Shown here: positions 9,205 through 16,958 of the stretch, one piece after another
How the letters are laid out: each line of letters opens with the position of its first letter
Numbering within the stretch: position 1 is the stretch's first letter
Assembly (NCBI RefSeq): GCF_016464705.1
Contig: NZ_JAEHOB010000012.1
Coordinates: 175,191-218,909 of the forward strand
DNA from: Qaidamihabitans albus
GTDB lineage: Bacteria > Actinomycetota > Actinomycetes > Mycobacteriales > Pseudonocardiaceae
DNA: 43,719 bases
Reading direction: 5' to 3'
Notes under the pieces: model-generated
Database searches by the model: none
What the model saw: the letters and a program-made list of their open reading frames with translations, nothing else
Told to the model about the DNA's origin: nothing
Program-made: the position numbers and the translations under genes

Positions 9205-9863
9205 TTGTCGGCTTGCGGGGGGCGTTCGGCCGGCCCGATGGTGATCTCCGTGATGCCGGACTCGAGACCCGGCGTGTGCCTGAACACCACGCCCCTGGTA
9301 ATCACCGTGCACCTTCTCGAGGTACGCGCGCTGCAGCCCGCCGTAGGTGACATCATCGATCATCATCTGCCCCTGGGACAGCCCGGACTGCAGCAGCACC
9401 GGCATGAACGGCGAGCTCGCGATCTCGTTCTGCGGCAGCCACAGCATCGGGCTTGGTAACGGGGCTTGTCAGTCCTGCTTGACGTGCACGAGCTTCGACG
9501 CGGGCAACCCGCCGCCCTGGTTGTCGGTCACGAAGAGGTTGTTGCCGGGGCCCCAGCCGATGCCGTGCGGCGTGCGCGGGCCGCCCGCGGTGTACTCGAC
9601 CTCGCCCGTCCGCCCGTCGACCTTGATGGTGGTGCCGCGGTTGGGCGCGGGCTGCGGGTTGGTCGTCGTGCCGCCATAGTCGATGGCGACCGACAGGTTC
9701 AGGTAGAAGTGCCCGCCCCCGGTACAGCAGGCCGAACGCGAACTCGTGGAAGTTCCCGCCGAACGGCCAGGTCGCGACGATCCGTTGCTCGTCGGCGACC
9801 TCGTCGCCGTCGGTGTCGCGCAGCTCGGTGAGCTCGTGCTTCTGCGACACGTAGCGAAGCTCG
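9205..9863 (-). pseudogene. Fragment of a sugar/sorbosone dehydrogenase-like propeller protein
   Basis: Minus-strand segments match the glucose/sorbosone dehydrogenase-type (PQQ/heme) propeller family in order: YVSQKHELTELRDTDGDEVA; VATWPFGGNFHEFAFGLLY; after a frame change DYGGTTTNPQPAPNRGTTIK and TPHGIGWGPGNNLFVTDNQG; after a short deletion PMLWLPQNEIASSPFMPVLL and MMIDDVTYGGLQRAYLEKVH; then GLESGITEITIGP. Several frameshifts and missing ends show it is dead. The product would normally be a secreted oxidoreductase. Confidence 0.75.
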
Positions 9864-9877
9864 AGTCACTGGAAGGG

Positions 9878-9926
9878 CCAGTGGCGGAGACCAGGTTGCC
9901 GCGGTCGTCGTAGCCGAACGTGTGTG
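9878..9926 (-). pseudogene. Single YD-repeat (RHS) scrap
   Basis: The minus strand encodes HTFGYDDRGNLVSATGPSS, an excellent match to one RHS/YD repeat (YD-x-RGN-L). It is fused directly upstream of the sugar dehydrogenase fragment in a different frame. It is probably leftover from the deleted core of an RHS protein such as the one whose front lies at 6797-8404. Confidence 0.5.
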
Positions 9927-9936
9927 CGTGCGGTGA

Positions 9937-10845
9937 TCATCCTGGTCCCCAGGCTAGCGAGTCTCGCTGCCAGGATTGGCCAGTGACGCCTGACAGGGAG
10001 CCGAGTGCCGGGTCAGCGAACCGTATGACGAGGGCGAGAACGTCGGTGAACTGTTCGGGCAGCAGGCGCTCGAGCGCTTGCTTGCGACGCCACGCGGCCC
10101 ACCGTGACTGCCCAATCCGGCCGTAGCCGTCCAGCACGTCGCTGAGCGGCCGAAGGGACACCCGGCGATGGTCGGCTACCTTGCGCACGGCCTTGTACAA
10201 CACCTCTGCTGAGACAGCGTGGCCGCTGGCCAACAGGTATATGTCGGCGAAGTCGCGCCAGCGCGTGTTGACGGTGGCCCGTTCCAGGGCGGTGACCAGC
10301 TTCTCGGCAAGCACCATCTCTAGCGGGTAGCCGCGCAGCACAATCTCACCGCCCAGCAGCCGAGGAAGGCGGACCTCGGCCGGTTGTGGGTAGATGGGAT
10401 CACCGATGTTCACATCGACGTGGAACCTCACCACCGCGCTGGCCAGCCGGGCCGTCAAGCTCACGCGGATGCCCGCATACTCGTCCTCGTCACGGATCTG
10501 TTCCGCGCTCACGCTCGCCGTGTCGAATTCGATCCCGTCATCGAGCTTGTGCGCGGCGACCGCCGCCACCAAGTCTCGCACGTCCTCGAGCTCACCCGGC
10601 AGTCGCCGCGCAGCGATATCCACGTCGGCGGTGGGCCGCCGAATCGCATACGCAGCCAGCAGCACACCACCCTTGAGCACCAGATTCTCTCGCTGCCGAC
10701 TCACCGCCAAGCGCGCCAGAAACCCTTCCAACACATACAAACGCAGATACTCATCAGTCGCGCGCCCGTCCCCACGTGCTTTCCGGCGCAGCTCCAGATA
10801 AGCCTGTCCGGCACGGTCGGCCCGGGTCGGGCGCCGAGTCGTCAC
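9937..10845 (-). CDS. abiEii: AbiEii toxin (nucleotidyltransferase), type IV toxin-antitoxin
   Basis: A 302-residue protein of the AbiEii/AbiGii family, a DNA-polymerase-beta-type nucleotidyltransferase toxin. The first catalytic motif is complete: GG at 59-60, then RRPTADVDI with D74 and D76. The second conserved block AEKLVTALERATVNTRWRDF, followed by DIYLL, is also present. Known relatives halt growth by modifying tRNA or using GTP, and many give phage abortive infection. The start is the GTG at 10845, overlapping the antitoxin stop by 4 bases (GTGA), so the two are translationally coupled. It looks intact and is the only intact gene pair among decayed neighbours, next to an apparent integration scar. 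Confidence 0.88.
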   Translation of the reverse strand: MTTRRPTRADRAGQAYLELRRKARGDGRATDEYLRLYVLEGFLARLAVSRQRENLVLKGGVLLAAYAIRRPTADVDIAARRLPGELEDVRDLVAAVAAHKLDDGIEFDTASVSAEQIRDEDEYAGIRVSLTARLASAVVRFHVDVNIGDPIYPQPAEVRLPRLLGGEIVLRGYPLEMVLAEKLVTALERATVNTRWRDFADIYLLASGHAVSAEVLYKAVRKVADHRRVSLRPLSDVLDGYGRIGQSRWAAWRRKQALERLLPEQFTDVLALVIRFADPALGSLSGVTGQSWQRDSLAWGPG

Positions 10846-11444
10846 AGCAGCACCTCCAGCGCAGAGCGCAGCCGGGGAAGCGCCCGCGGAAACCACGCGC
10901 CGATCTCCAGCAACTCGGCCGGCTTTCCACCAGCACGCAACCACCGCCGCAGCGCCTCATTCCCCAGCTCCGGCCCCTGATCTGCTACCAGCCGAAACGC
11001 GTCAACGATGCTGCGCTCTCCGCTGTAGAGTCCAATCTGGGTGTGCTCGTCCACCGACATCAACTCCCGACCCACCTCGAACGTCGCCGGAGCGAACCGA
11101 TGCCAGGCCACCGGAGCCACCACCACCGGCGTACGGCGCCCCCGAGGCACCGCCACATCATGCACCGCCGGAATGGCATCGCTGAGGCCATGGCGCACCA
11201 GCGCCGACGTCAAACACAACGTCGCCTGCGGCGCCCGCCGCGCGATCTCGACCAGATCCAGATCAGCAGCAGCCGCGTCCGCCCGCCGAAACAACCCGCG
11301 CCCCACCACCTCCAGCACACCCTCATCCCGCCACCGGTACAACCGCCGCTTCGACACCCCCAACGCGCGCGCCTCCCGATAGCTAAACGACACCGGCAGA
11401 CGATCCAGATCTTCCACACCCACGGGAACAAACGTACACACAAC
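10842..11444 (-). CDS. abiEi: AbiEi antitoxin (winged-helix regulator), type IV toxin-antitoxin
   Basis: About 200 residues. The N-terminus is a winged helix (SFSYREARALGVSKRRLYRW; VVGRGLFRR) and the rest is the AbiEi C-terminal domain (LCLTSALVRHGLSDAIP; RSIVDAFRLVADQG). Family members neutralise AbiEii without stable binding and repress their own operon. The start is uncertain: GTG 11444 is chosen, but GTG 11426 or TTG 11462 are possible and none has a clear ribosome site, so a leaderless transcript is plausible. Its stop overlaps the toxin start by 4 bases. Confidence 0.85.
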   Translation of the reverse strand, partial: VVCTFVPVGVEDLDRLPVSFSYREARALGVSKRRLYRWRDEGVLEVVGRGLFRRADAAAADLDLVEIARRAPQATLCLTSALVRHGLSDAIPAVHDVAVPRGRRTPVVVAPVAWHRFAPATFEVGRELMSVDEHTQIGLYSGERSIVDAFRLVADQGPELGNEALRRWLRAGGKPAELLEIGAWFPRALPRLRSALEVLL

Positions 11445-11471
11445 ACGTGCTACTGGCAACAAAAGTTCCCG
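11423..11471. promoter_or_regulatory. Possible AbiEi autoregulatory inverted repeat
   Basis: CGGGAAC (11423-11429) and GTTCCCG (11465-11471) form a 7-base inverted repeat around the likely promoter/start of abiEi. AbiEi proteins are known to bind inverted repeats in their own promoter. The arms are short, so this is a weak call. Confidence 0.3.
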
Positions 11472-11533
11472 CCAGGGATCGACCCGCGCCTACCCCAAGC
11501 CCGGGTGCGCCCCGCCGAGCCAGACACAAACCC

Positions 11534-11564
11534 AGATCGACACCAGATCGACACCAGCTCGACA
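11534..11564. repeat. 11-bp tandem repeat, about 2.8 copies
   Basis: AGATCGACACC at 11534-11544 and 11545-11555, followed by the partial copy AGCTCGACA. It is too short to call an origin iteron. It sits between the AbiE pair and the tRNA fragment. Confidence 0.6.
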
Positions 11565-11715
11565 AAGTGTCGAATCCCTTGCTATCCGGACGCTATACGC
11601 CGAGCAGCTGACAAGAGCCACCAGGTCAACGCCCACGCGAAGAGATATCCTTCGACCAAGGGATTCCTATCCCGCAAAAGGAACTCAGCATGAATCCGCA
11701 GTTCGAACACGGATC

Positions 11716-11761
11716 GGTGGGCCGGGCGGAGCTCGAACCCGCGGCCAAGGGATTATGAGTC
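11716..11761 (-). other. 3' fragment of a tRNA with anticodon CAT (probable att scar)
   Basis: The minus strand carries a tRNA from the anticodon loop to the 3' end: GACTCATAATC (loop with CAT), then the T arm GCGGGTTCGAGCTCCGC with one G:U pair, the acceptor strand CCGGCCC, and ACC. The sequence upstream does not pair to give the D arm, the 5' acceptor strand or a proper anticodon stem, so it is not a working tRNA. Integrases of actinomycete elements use exactly this part of tRNA genes and leave a duplicated 3' half at one end. An element end is therefore likely here, close to the AbiE pair. Confidence 0.7.
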
Positions 11762-11959
11762 GCGCAACCAGCGGCCAACATGGCTTCTACCTGGTTACTT
11801 GTCGCTCACCGTTGGGTGCGAAACCACTCCAGAGGCAACGATCGACCGCAGTTCGCACCCAAACTCGCACCCACGAACACTGGGCAGGTGTCCGGGTCAG
11901 AGACCAAGCTCACTCCAGCATCGCGGGCGAAAGACAGTCTCTGCTAGTGGGATGGTGCC

Positions 11960-13267
11960 TCACCGACCAGGACGATCAGCCGAGTGCTCGCGGTCGACTC
12001 GGGAGAGTGCCATGTCCAGCTTCTCTATCAACTCGGCCAGCTCGGCCGGCGAGATGATCAAGGGCGGGGCGACGAGGACGCCGTCGCCTGCGCCGTTCCG
12101 GGCTCCCTGTACCGCGGGGTAGAGCAGTAGTCCCACGTCGCGGGCAGCGGCGAGCAGCCGTTGCGTGAGCTGGAGTTTGCTTGGCCATGGCTGGCCTGCC
12201 TGTACGTCTCCCAGCTCCAATGCCCGCAACAACCCCAACCCACGGCACTGCCAGACGATGCGGTGTCGCTCGGCCAATGACCGCAAACCTGCCTCCAGTT
12301 TCCGGCCCATCTCATCCGCGTGCGCGACGAGGCCGCGGCGCTCCATCTCGCGGATCACCGCGACGCCGACGGCCGCAGTGAGCGGGGTGTTGGTGTAGGT
12401 ATGCCCGAAACTCACGTATCCCCGCTCGGCGAGCACGGCCTCGGTCACCGGCTCGGTGGCCACCACACCCGCCAGCGGCCCGTACCCGCCGCTGATCCCC
12501 TTGCCGAACACGAGCAGGTCCGGCACGGCGTTCCAGTACTCGGTCGCGAACCAGCGGCCGGTCCGGCCGAAGCCGCACATCACCTCGTCCGCGATCCACA
12601 GCACATCGTGCTCGTCACACCACGACCGCAGCACCTCGTAGTACCGAGGTGGGGGGACGAGCGCGCCGCTGGACGCTCCGCCGACGGGCTCGGTGACGAC
12701 AGCGGCGACCCGCTGCGGGTCGAGCCCAGCCAGCTCGGCCCGCAACTCCTCGATCGACGGATCGAACGGATCACCTGCGTGCAACCGGGGAAAGCCGTGC
12801 AGCAGCGGTTCGACGCCAGCCCGGCGCCGCGCCTGGCCCGTCAGCGACAGCGCGCCGAGCGTCGATCCGTGGTAGCTCAGCGTGCGGGACACGAAATCGA
12901 CTCGGCCGGCATGCCCGCGCGCGGCCGAGTAGGCCAGCGCGAGGCGGAGCGCGAGCTCGTTCGCCTCCGACCCGCTGCTGCTGAAGATCGACCGGCAAAG
13001 CCCGCCGGGCGCGTGCTCCCCGACAAGCTCCGCCAGCTCCACGGCCGGGCGGGAGCGGAAGTGCGTGCGGTGCGCGAAAGCGACTGTTCGGGCCTGCTCG
13101 GCCAGCACCTCGGCGATGCGCAAGTCTCCGTGCCCCAGGTTCGCCGCGACGGCGCCGGAGCTGCCGTCCAGGTATCGCGTGCCGTCGGTGGCGTGCAGGT
13201 ACACGCCGTCACCGCCGGCGACCAGCGGCAGCTCGGTCGCCGAGACTGGGAACAGTCTGCCGGTCAC
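11960..13267 (-). CDS. Class III (omega-type) aminotransferase
   Basis: A 435-residue PLP enzyme of the ornithine/omega-amino-acid aminotransferase class. SSSGSEAN (residues 96-103) and SYHG (131-134) bind the cofactor phosphate and ring. D227 in IADEVMCGFGRTG holds the PLP nitrogen, and K256 in FGKGISGGY should form the Schiff base. Such enzymes move an amino group from an omega- or beta-amino acid to pyruvate or 2-oxoglutarate. The start is the GTG at 13267, whose GTGA overlaps the hyuB stop. It is the last gene of the operon. Context suggests it transaminates the amino acid released by the HyuAB-like hydrolase. The exact substrate is not known. Confidence 0.9.
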   Translation of the reverse strand: MTGRLFPVSATELPLVAGGDGVYLHATDGTRYLDGSSGAVAANLGHGDLRIAEVLAEQARTVAFAHRTHFRSRPAVELAELVGEHAPGGLCRSIFSSSGSEANELALRLALAYSAARGHAGRVDFVSRTLSYHGSTLGALSLTGQARRRAGVEPLLHGFPRLHAGDPFDPSIEELRAELAGLDPQRVAAVVTEPVGGASSGALVPPPRYYEVLRSWCDEHDVLWIADEVMCGFGRTGRWFATEYWNAVPDLLVFGKGISGGYGPLAGVVATEPVTEAVLAERGYVSFGHTYTNTPLTAAVGVAVIREMERRGLVAHADEMGRKLEAGLRSLAERHRIVWQCRGLGLLRALELGDVQAGQPWPSKLQLTQRLLAAARDVGLLLYPAVQGARNGAGDGVLVAPPLIISPAELAELIEKLDMALSRVDREHSADRPGR

Positions 13268-14937
13268 GAAGGCCGCCCCTGGTAATCGCGTGCGACCTCG
13301 GCTTCGGTGAGGTATCCACCGCACACGTCCGCGGCTATGTCGGCATCCGGCCGATCGACGGGTGGCCCCCAGCCCCCGCCGCCTGGCGTGCGCAGGCGGA
13401 CCCGGTCGCCGTGCCGCAGTTCCACGTTCTCCCCTTTGGACCGCATGGGCAGTACGACCTTTTCACCGCCGAGCACGAAGTACGGCTCGGCCACGCTGCC
13501 GGGCAACCCACCAGCGACCCCGCGCGGGGCGTTACAAGCCTGGTCTCCCAGCAGCGAGGCGCGGGCGATGCCGCCGGTGAAGGTGAACTCGTAATCCACG
13601 CCGAATCCGCCCCGGTACCGACCGGCGCCCGCCGAGCCCTCACGCAGGGCATAACGGTTGAATCGCACCGGGTACCGCTGCTCGGTCACCTCGATCGACT
13701 GTGTGCGGGCGCTGGACATCAGGCTGCATCCATTGGAGAGGCCGTCGCCTGCGCGGTTCCCGCCGTACCCTCCGCCGAGGAACACGTACATGACGTACGG
13801 ATCGCCCACTTCGTCCTGCCCGCCCATGGATAGGTTGTTGATCGTGGCGCAGCTGCCCGCCGGAACTCGCTCGGGCGCGGCCTGTGCCAACGCGCCCATC
13901 ACCGCCGTGATGATGCGCTGCGAGGTTTCTGCCGCACAGCCGGCCACGGGCCGGGGCACGGCGGCGTTGAGGAACGTGTCCTCGGGGATGACCAGGTTCA
14001 GCGGTTCGAACATGCCGCTGTTGAGCGCGATGTCCGGAAAAATGTGCTTGATCGCAACCACCGCCGACGACACGGTGGCGGCTTCGACGCTGTTCATCGG
14101 CCCGAGGCACGGTGGCGAGCTGCCGCTGAAGTCGACAGTCATCTCGTCGCCCCGCACGCTCGCCCGCACACGGATCTCCAGCGGCTCGTCGACTAGGCCG
14201 TCGTTGTCCATTTCCTCGACGAACTCGTAGTCGCCGTCGGGCAGTTCGGAAAGGTACGAGCGCATCTCGCGCGCCGCCCGCTCTTCCAGCTCGGCCCAGC
14301 ACTGCTCGATGACCCCAACGCCGTACTCGTCGAGGAGCTCGGCCAACCGCCGCTCCCCCACGCGCAGCGCGGACACTTGTGCGTCGATGTCGCCCTCGAT
14401 GTCCTCCGGGATGCGGCTGTTGAACTTCAGAATGTCCACGATGTCCTGCCGCAGCACACCACCGGAGACGATGGGAACGGGAGGCAGGCGCAGCCCTTCC
14501 TGGTACACATCGGAGGCTTGCGCGGCGAACCCGCCGGGTACTCGCCCACCGAGGTCCGGCCAGTGCCCGGTGTTGGCGAGGAAGCACAGCAGCTTTCCCT
14601 CGTGGAAGAACGGCCGCACCATCTTGACATCCATGATGTGTGTTCCGCCGAGGTACGGGTCGTTGAGCAGGTACACATCGCCCTCGGCAGGGCTCTCCAC
14701 GTGCTCTGCCACAGCGCGTACGGCGAACTGCATGACCCCCACGAAGATCGGCAGCCCGCGCTCTCCCTGGACGATCATGCTGCCGGTTCCCGGCCGGTAC
14801 ACGCCGTTCGCGCGGTCCAACGCGTCGGAGATGACCGGGGAGAACGCCATTCGTTCGAAGACGGTGTCCATCTCGTCCACGAGTTGCTCTAGCCGTCCGC
14901 GGACGACCGCGAGGGTGGTTGGGTCGACGGTGGTCAC
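13264..14937 (-). CDS. hyuB: Hydantoinase B/oxoprolinase-family subunit
   Basis: A 557-residue protein of the HyuB family, the partner of HyuA in ATP-dependent cleavage of cyclic amides (hydantoins, 5-oxoproline, lactams). The start of the family is intact (MTTVDPTTLAVVRGRLEQLV), as are GDVYLLNDPYLGGTHIMDVK, which lies in the metal-binding core, and the Gly-rich C-terminal segment with GGFGVDYEFTF and the terminal VRLRTPGGGGWG. The start is the GTG at 14937, overlapping the hyuA stop by 4 bases. The length is typical. Substrate class cannot be decided from sequence alone. Confidence 0.9.
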   Translation of the reverse strand: MTTVDPTTLAVVRGRLEQLVDEMDTVFERMAFSPVISDALDRANGVYRPGTGSMIVQGERGLPIFVGVMQFAVRAVAEHVESPAEGDVYLLNDPYLGGTHIMDVKMVRPFFHEGKLLCFLANTGHWPDLGGRVPGGFAAQASDVYQEGLRLPPVPIVSGGVLRQDIVDILKFNSRIPEDIEGDIDAQVSALRVGERRLAELLDEYGVGVIEQCWAELEERAAREMRSYLSELPDGDYEFVEEMDNDGLVDEPLEIRVRASVRGDEMTVDFSGSSPPCLGPMNSVEAATVSSAVVAIKHIFPDIALNSGMFEPLNLVIPEDTFLNAAVPRPVAGCAAETSQRIITAVMGALAQAAPERVPAGSCATINNLSMGGQDEVGDPYVMYVFLGGGYGGNRAGDGLSNGCSLMSSARTQSIEVTEQRYPVRFNRYALREGSAGAGRYRGGFGVDYEFTFTGGIARASLLGDQACNAPRGVAGGLPGSVAEPYFVLGGEKVVLPMRSKGENVELRHGDRVRLRTPGGGGWGPPVDRPDADIAADVCGGYLTEAEVARDYQGRPS

Positions 14938-16958
14938 GTGTGCACCTCCACCACGAGCGAGCCGGAGGGGTGTGCGCGCACGCTTGCGCCCGGCGGGATC
15001 AGGATCGTCGTGTCCGACTGGTCGACCACGAGCGGACCCTCCCTGGCGCTCTGCTCGGCGATGGCGCCCCGGCCCAGCACCGGTGTGTCGAACGCGCCAC
15101 CGGTGAACACGACGCGCCGCCGTCCCTCGCGACGGTCGGTGTCGTCCGGCACGGTCAGCGGCGGGGTGTCCCGCCGTGCGGTCACGGTCGTGCGCAGGTT
15201 CGCCAGCCGCACCGGCGCCGAACGCGGCATCCCGCCGTAGTGGGCGCGGTAGGCGTCCACGAACGCGGCAGTCAGTCGCTCCTCCGTCCAGCCGTCTGCG
15301 CGGTCGCCCAGCTCGACGGGCACCGTGTGCAGTTGCTTCTGGTAGCTCATCTCTGCCCAGTGCGCCACGGTGAGCTCCTCGCCGGCGAGACCTTCCGCGC
15401 GCAGCTGCCCCGTGCCGCGCCGCGCGTGCCTGGAGAGCACCTGTTCGACCGTGGCCGCGTCGAGGCGTTCCGCGAGGTCCTCCACGGGGTGCGTGAGGTC
15501 GACGCGGGCGTCGGCGACCAGGCAGCCCAGTGCGCTGGCAAGCCCGGGCCTGGGCGGCAGCACGACGTGTGCGCAGCCGATCTCCCTTGCGAGCTCGACG
15601 GCGTGCAGCGGCCCGGCTCCACCGAAGCCGACGAGTGCGAACTTGCGGGGGTCGGCGCCTGCGTCGACGGACACGTTGCGGATCGTGCCTGCCATCTTGG
15701 CGTTGGCCACCGCAATGATGGACAGCGCGGCCTCCTCTGGCGTCTGGCCCAGCGGCTCACCAACACGCTCACGGATGGCGTGCTCCGCGGCCTTCAAATC
15801 CAGGCGCAGCCCCTCCTCAGTGCCCAACGACGCCTCGCTCGGCAGTCGCCCGAGCACCACATTCGCGTCGGTGACCGTGGGTTCTTCGCCGCCGAGGCCG
15901 TAGCACGCCGGGCCGGGGTTCGCGCCTGCGCTGCGCGGTCCCACCTGCAGCACCCCGCCCCGGTCCACCGCCGCGATCGAGCCGCCGCCCGCGCCGATGG
16001 TGTGGATGTCGATCATGGGCAACTTGAGCGGGATCCCGAAGTCGAGCTGGGTCAGGGTGCTTACCGCGGGCGTGCCGCCGGGAATCAGCGCGACATCGAA
16101 CGACGTGCCCCCCATATCCGCGGAAATGACGTCCGGGTGACCTGCTGCGGCCGCGATGGCGGCGGCGGCCACGGTTCCGGCCGCGGGCCCCGACAGCGCG
16201 GTCCTGGCGGGTTCGCGGATCGCCCTCGACACCGGCATCAACCCACCCGAGGACTGCATCACCTGGACCTCGTGCGAGAAGCCGCCCTCCCGCATCTGCT
16301 CGCGCAAGCTACCGAGGTAGTCCCGCATCTTGGGCTGCACGTAGGCGTTCACCGTGACGGTCGACGCACGCTCGAACTCGCCGGCCTCCGCGGCAAGCTC
16401 GTGCGACAGCGAGATCGGGACGTGCGGCAGCCGCTCCCGGAGCGCCGCGCCAAGCCGCCGCTCGGGCTCGGCGTTGGCATATGAGTTCAGTAGGCATACG
16501 GCAACGGCCTCGAAGCCACGCGCCTCGATCCGCTCGGCGAGCCCATCGATCGCCTCTGGTTCCAGCGGAACCAGCACGGTGCCATCCGCTGCGACCCGCT
16601 CGTGGACCTCGAGGCAGTTCGCCCTGGGGGCCAGCGGGCGGTAGTCACTGGTCAGGCCGTAGGTGTGCGGCCGGTCCCTGCGGCGTAGTTCGAGCACGTC
16701 ACGGAACCCGGCCGTGGTGACCAGCGCGACTGTGGCCCCGCGCCGTTCGAGGATGGCGTTGGTCGCAACCGTCGTCCCGTGCACGAGCGTGTCGAGCTCC
16801 GCCAGTGAGGCACCCGCCTCGCGCAACCCGTGCACCAGCCCGTCAGCCTGGTTGACAGTGCTGAGTACCTTCGCGACCGTGATCCGCCCGGTCGTCGTAT
16901 CGGCGATCGTGACGTCGGTGAAGGTGCCCCCCACATCGACGCCGGCGCTTGCCGTCAT
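14934..16958 (-). CDS. hyuA: Hydantoinase A/oxoprolinase-family ATP-binding subunit
   Basis: A 674-residue HyuA-family protein. The N-terminal actin-like ATPase signature DVGGTFTD is at residues 8-15, followed by HGTTVATNAILERRGA; SADMGGTSFDVALI and GAGGGSIA mark the second nucleotide-binding half. Together with HyuB it should use ATP to activate and open a cyclic amide or imide. The ATG at 16958 is chosen because it overlaps the transporter stop by 4 bases (ATGA) and starts the conserved domain; a much longer upstream frame exists but is antisense-type noise. Related CapAB proteins are ATP-dependent caprolactamases, and other relatives act on N-methylhydantoin or 5-oxoproline. Confidence 0.9.
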   Translation of the reverse strand: MTASAGVDVGGTFTDVTIADTTTGRITVAKVLSTVNQADGLVHGLREAGASLAELDTLVHGTTVATNAILERRGATVALVTTAGFRDVLELRRRDRPHTYGLTSDYRPLAPRANCLEVHERVAADGTVLVPLEPEAIDGLAERIEARGFEAVAVCLLNSYANAEPERRLGAALRERLPHVPISLSHELAAEAGEFERASTVTVNAYVQPKMRDYLGSLREQMREGGFSHEVQVMQSSGGLMPVSRAIREPARTALSGPAAGTVAAAAIAAAAGHPDVISADMGGTSFDVALIPGGTPAVSTLTQLDFGIPLKLPMIDIHTIGAGGGSIAAVDRGGVLQVGPRSAGANPGPACYGLGGEEPTVTDANVVLGRLPSEASLGTEEGLRLDLKAAEHAIRERVGEPLGQTPEEAALSIIAVANAKMAGTIRNVSVDAGADPRKFALVGFGGAGPLHAVELAREIGCAHVVLPPRPGLASALGCLVADARVDLTHPVEDLAERLDAATVEQVLSRHARRGTGQLRAEGLAGEELTVAHWAEMSYQKQLHTVPVELGDRADGWTEERLTAAFVDAYRAHYGGMPRSAPVRLANLRTTVTARRDTPPLTVPDDTDRREGRRRVVFTGGAFDTPVLGRGAIAEQSAREGPLVVDQSDTTILIPPGASVRAHPSGSLVVEVHT

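Larger units (their letters stand above)
11472..11959. other. Gene-free stretch between AbiE and the aminotransferase operon
   Basis: No convincing gene. It contains a short tandem repeat (11534-11564) and a tRNA 3' fragment (11716-11761), and just beyond that a GGGTGCGA/GGGTGCGAA direct repeat on the minus strand around 11850-11875. This mixture is typical of the edge of an integrated element. Confidence 0.5.

Noticed and set aside
11534-11564. Replication origin iterons
   Set aside because: Under three short copies, with no replication gene and no AT-rich unwinding region nearby.
11716-11761. A complete tRNA gene
   Set aside because: Only the anticodon loop to the 3' end is present. The D arm and 5' acceptor strand cannot be formed from the flanking bases.
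14919-16484. A 521-codon plus-strand open frame opposite hyuA
   Set aside because: Same cause: the complementary strand of a high-GC gene. No motif or ribosome site.
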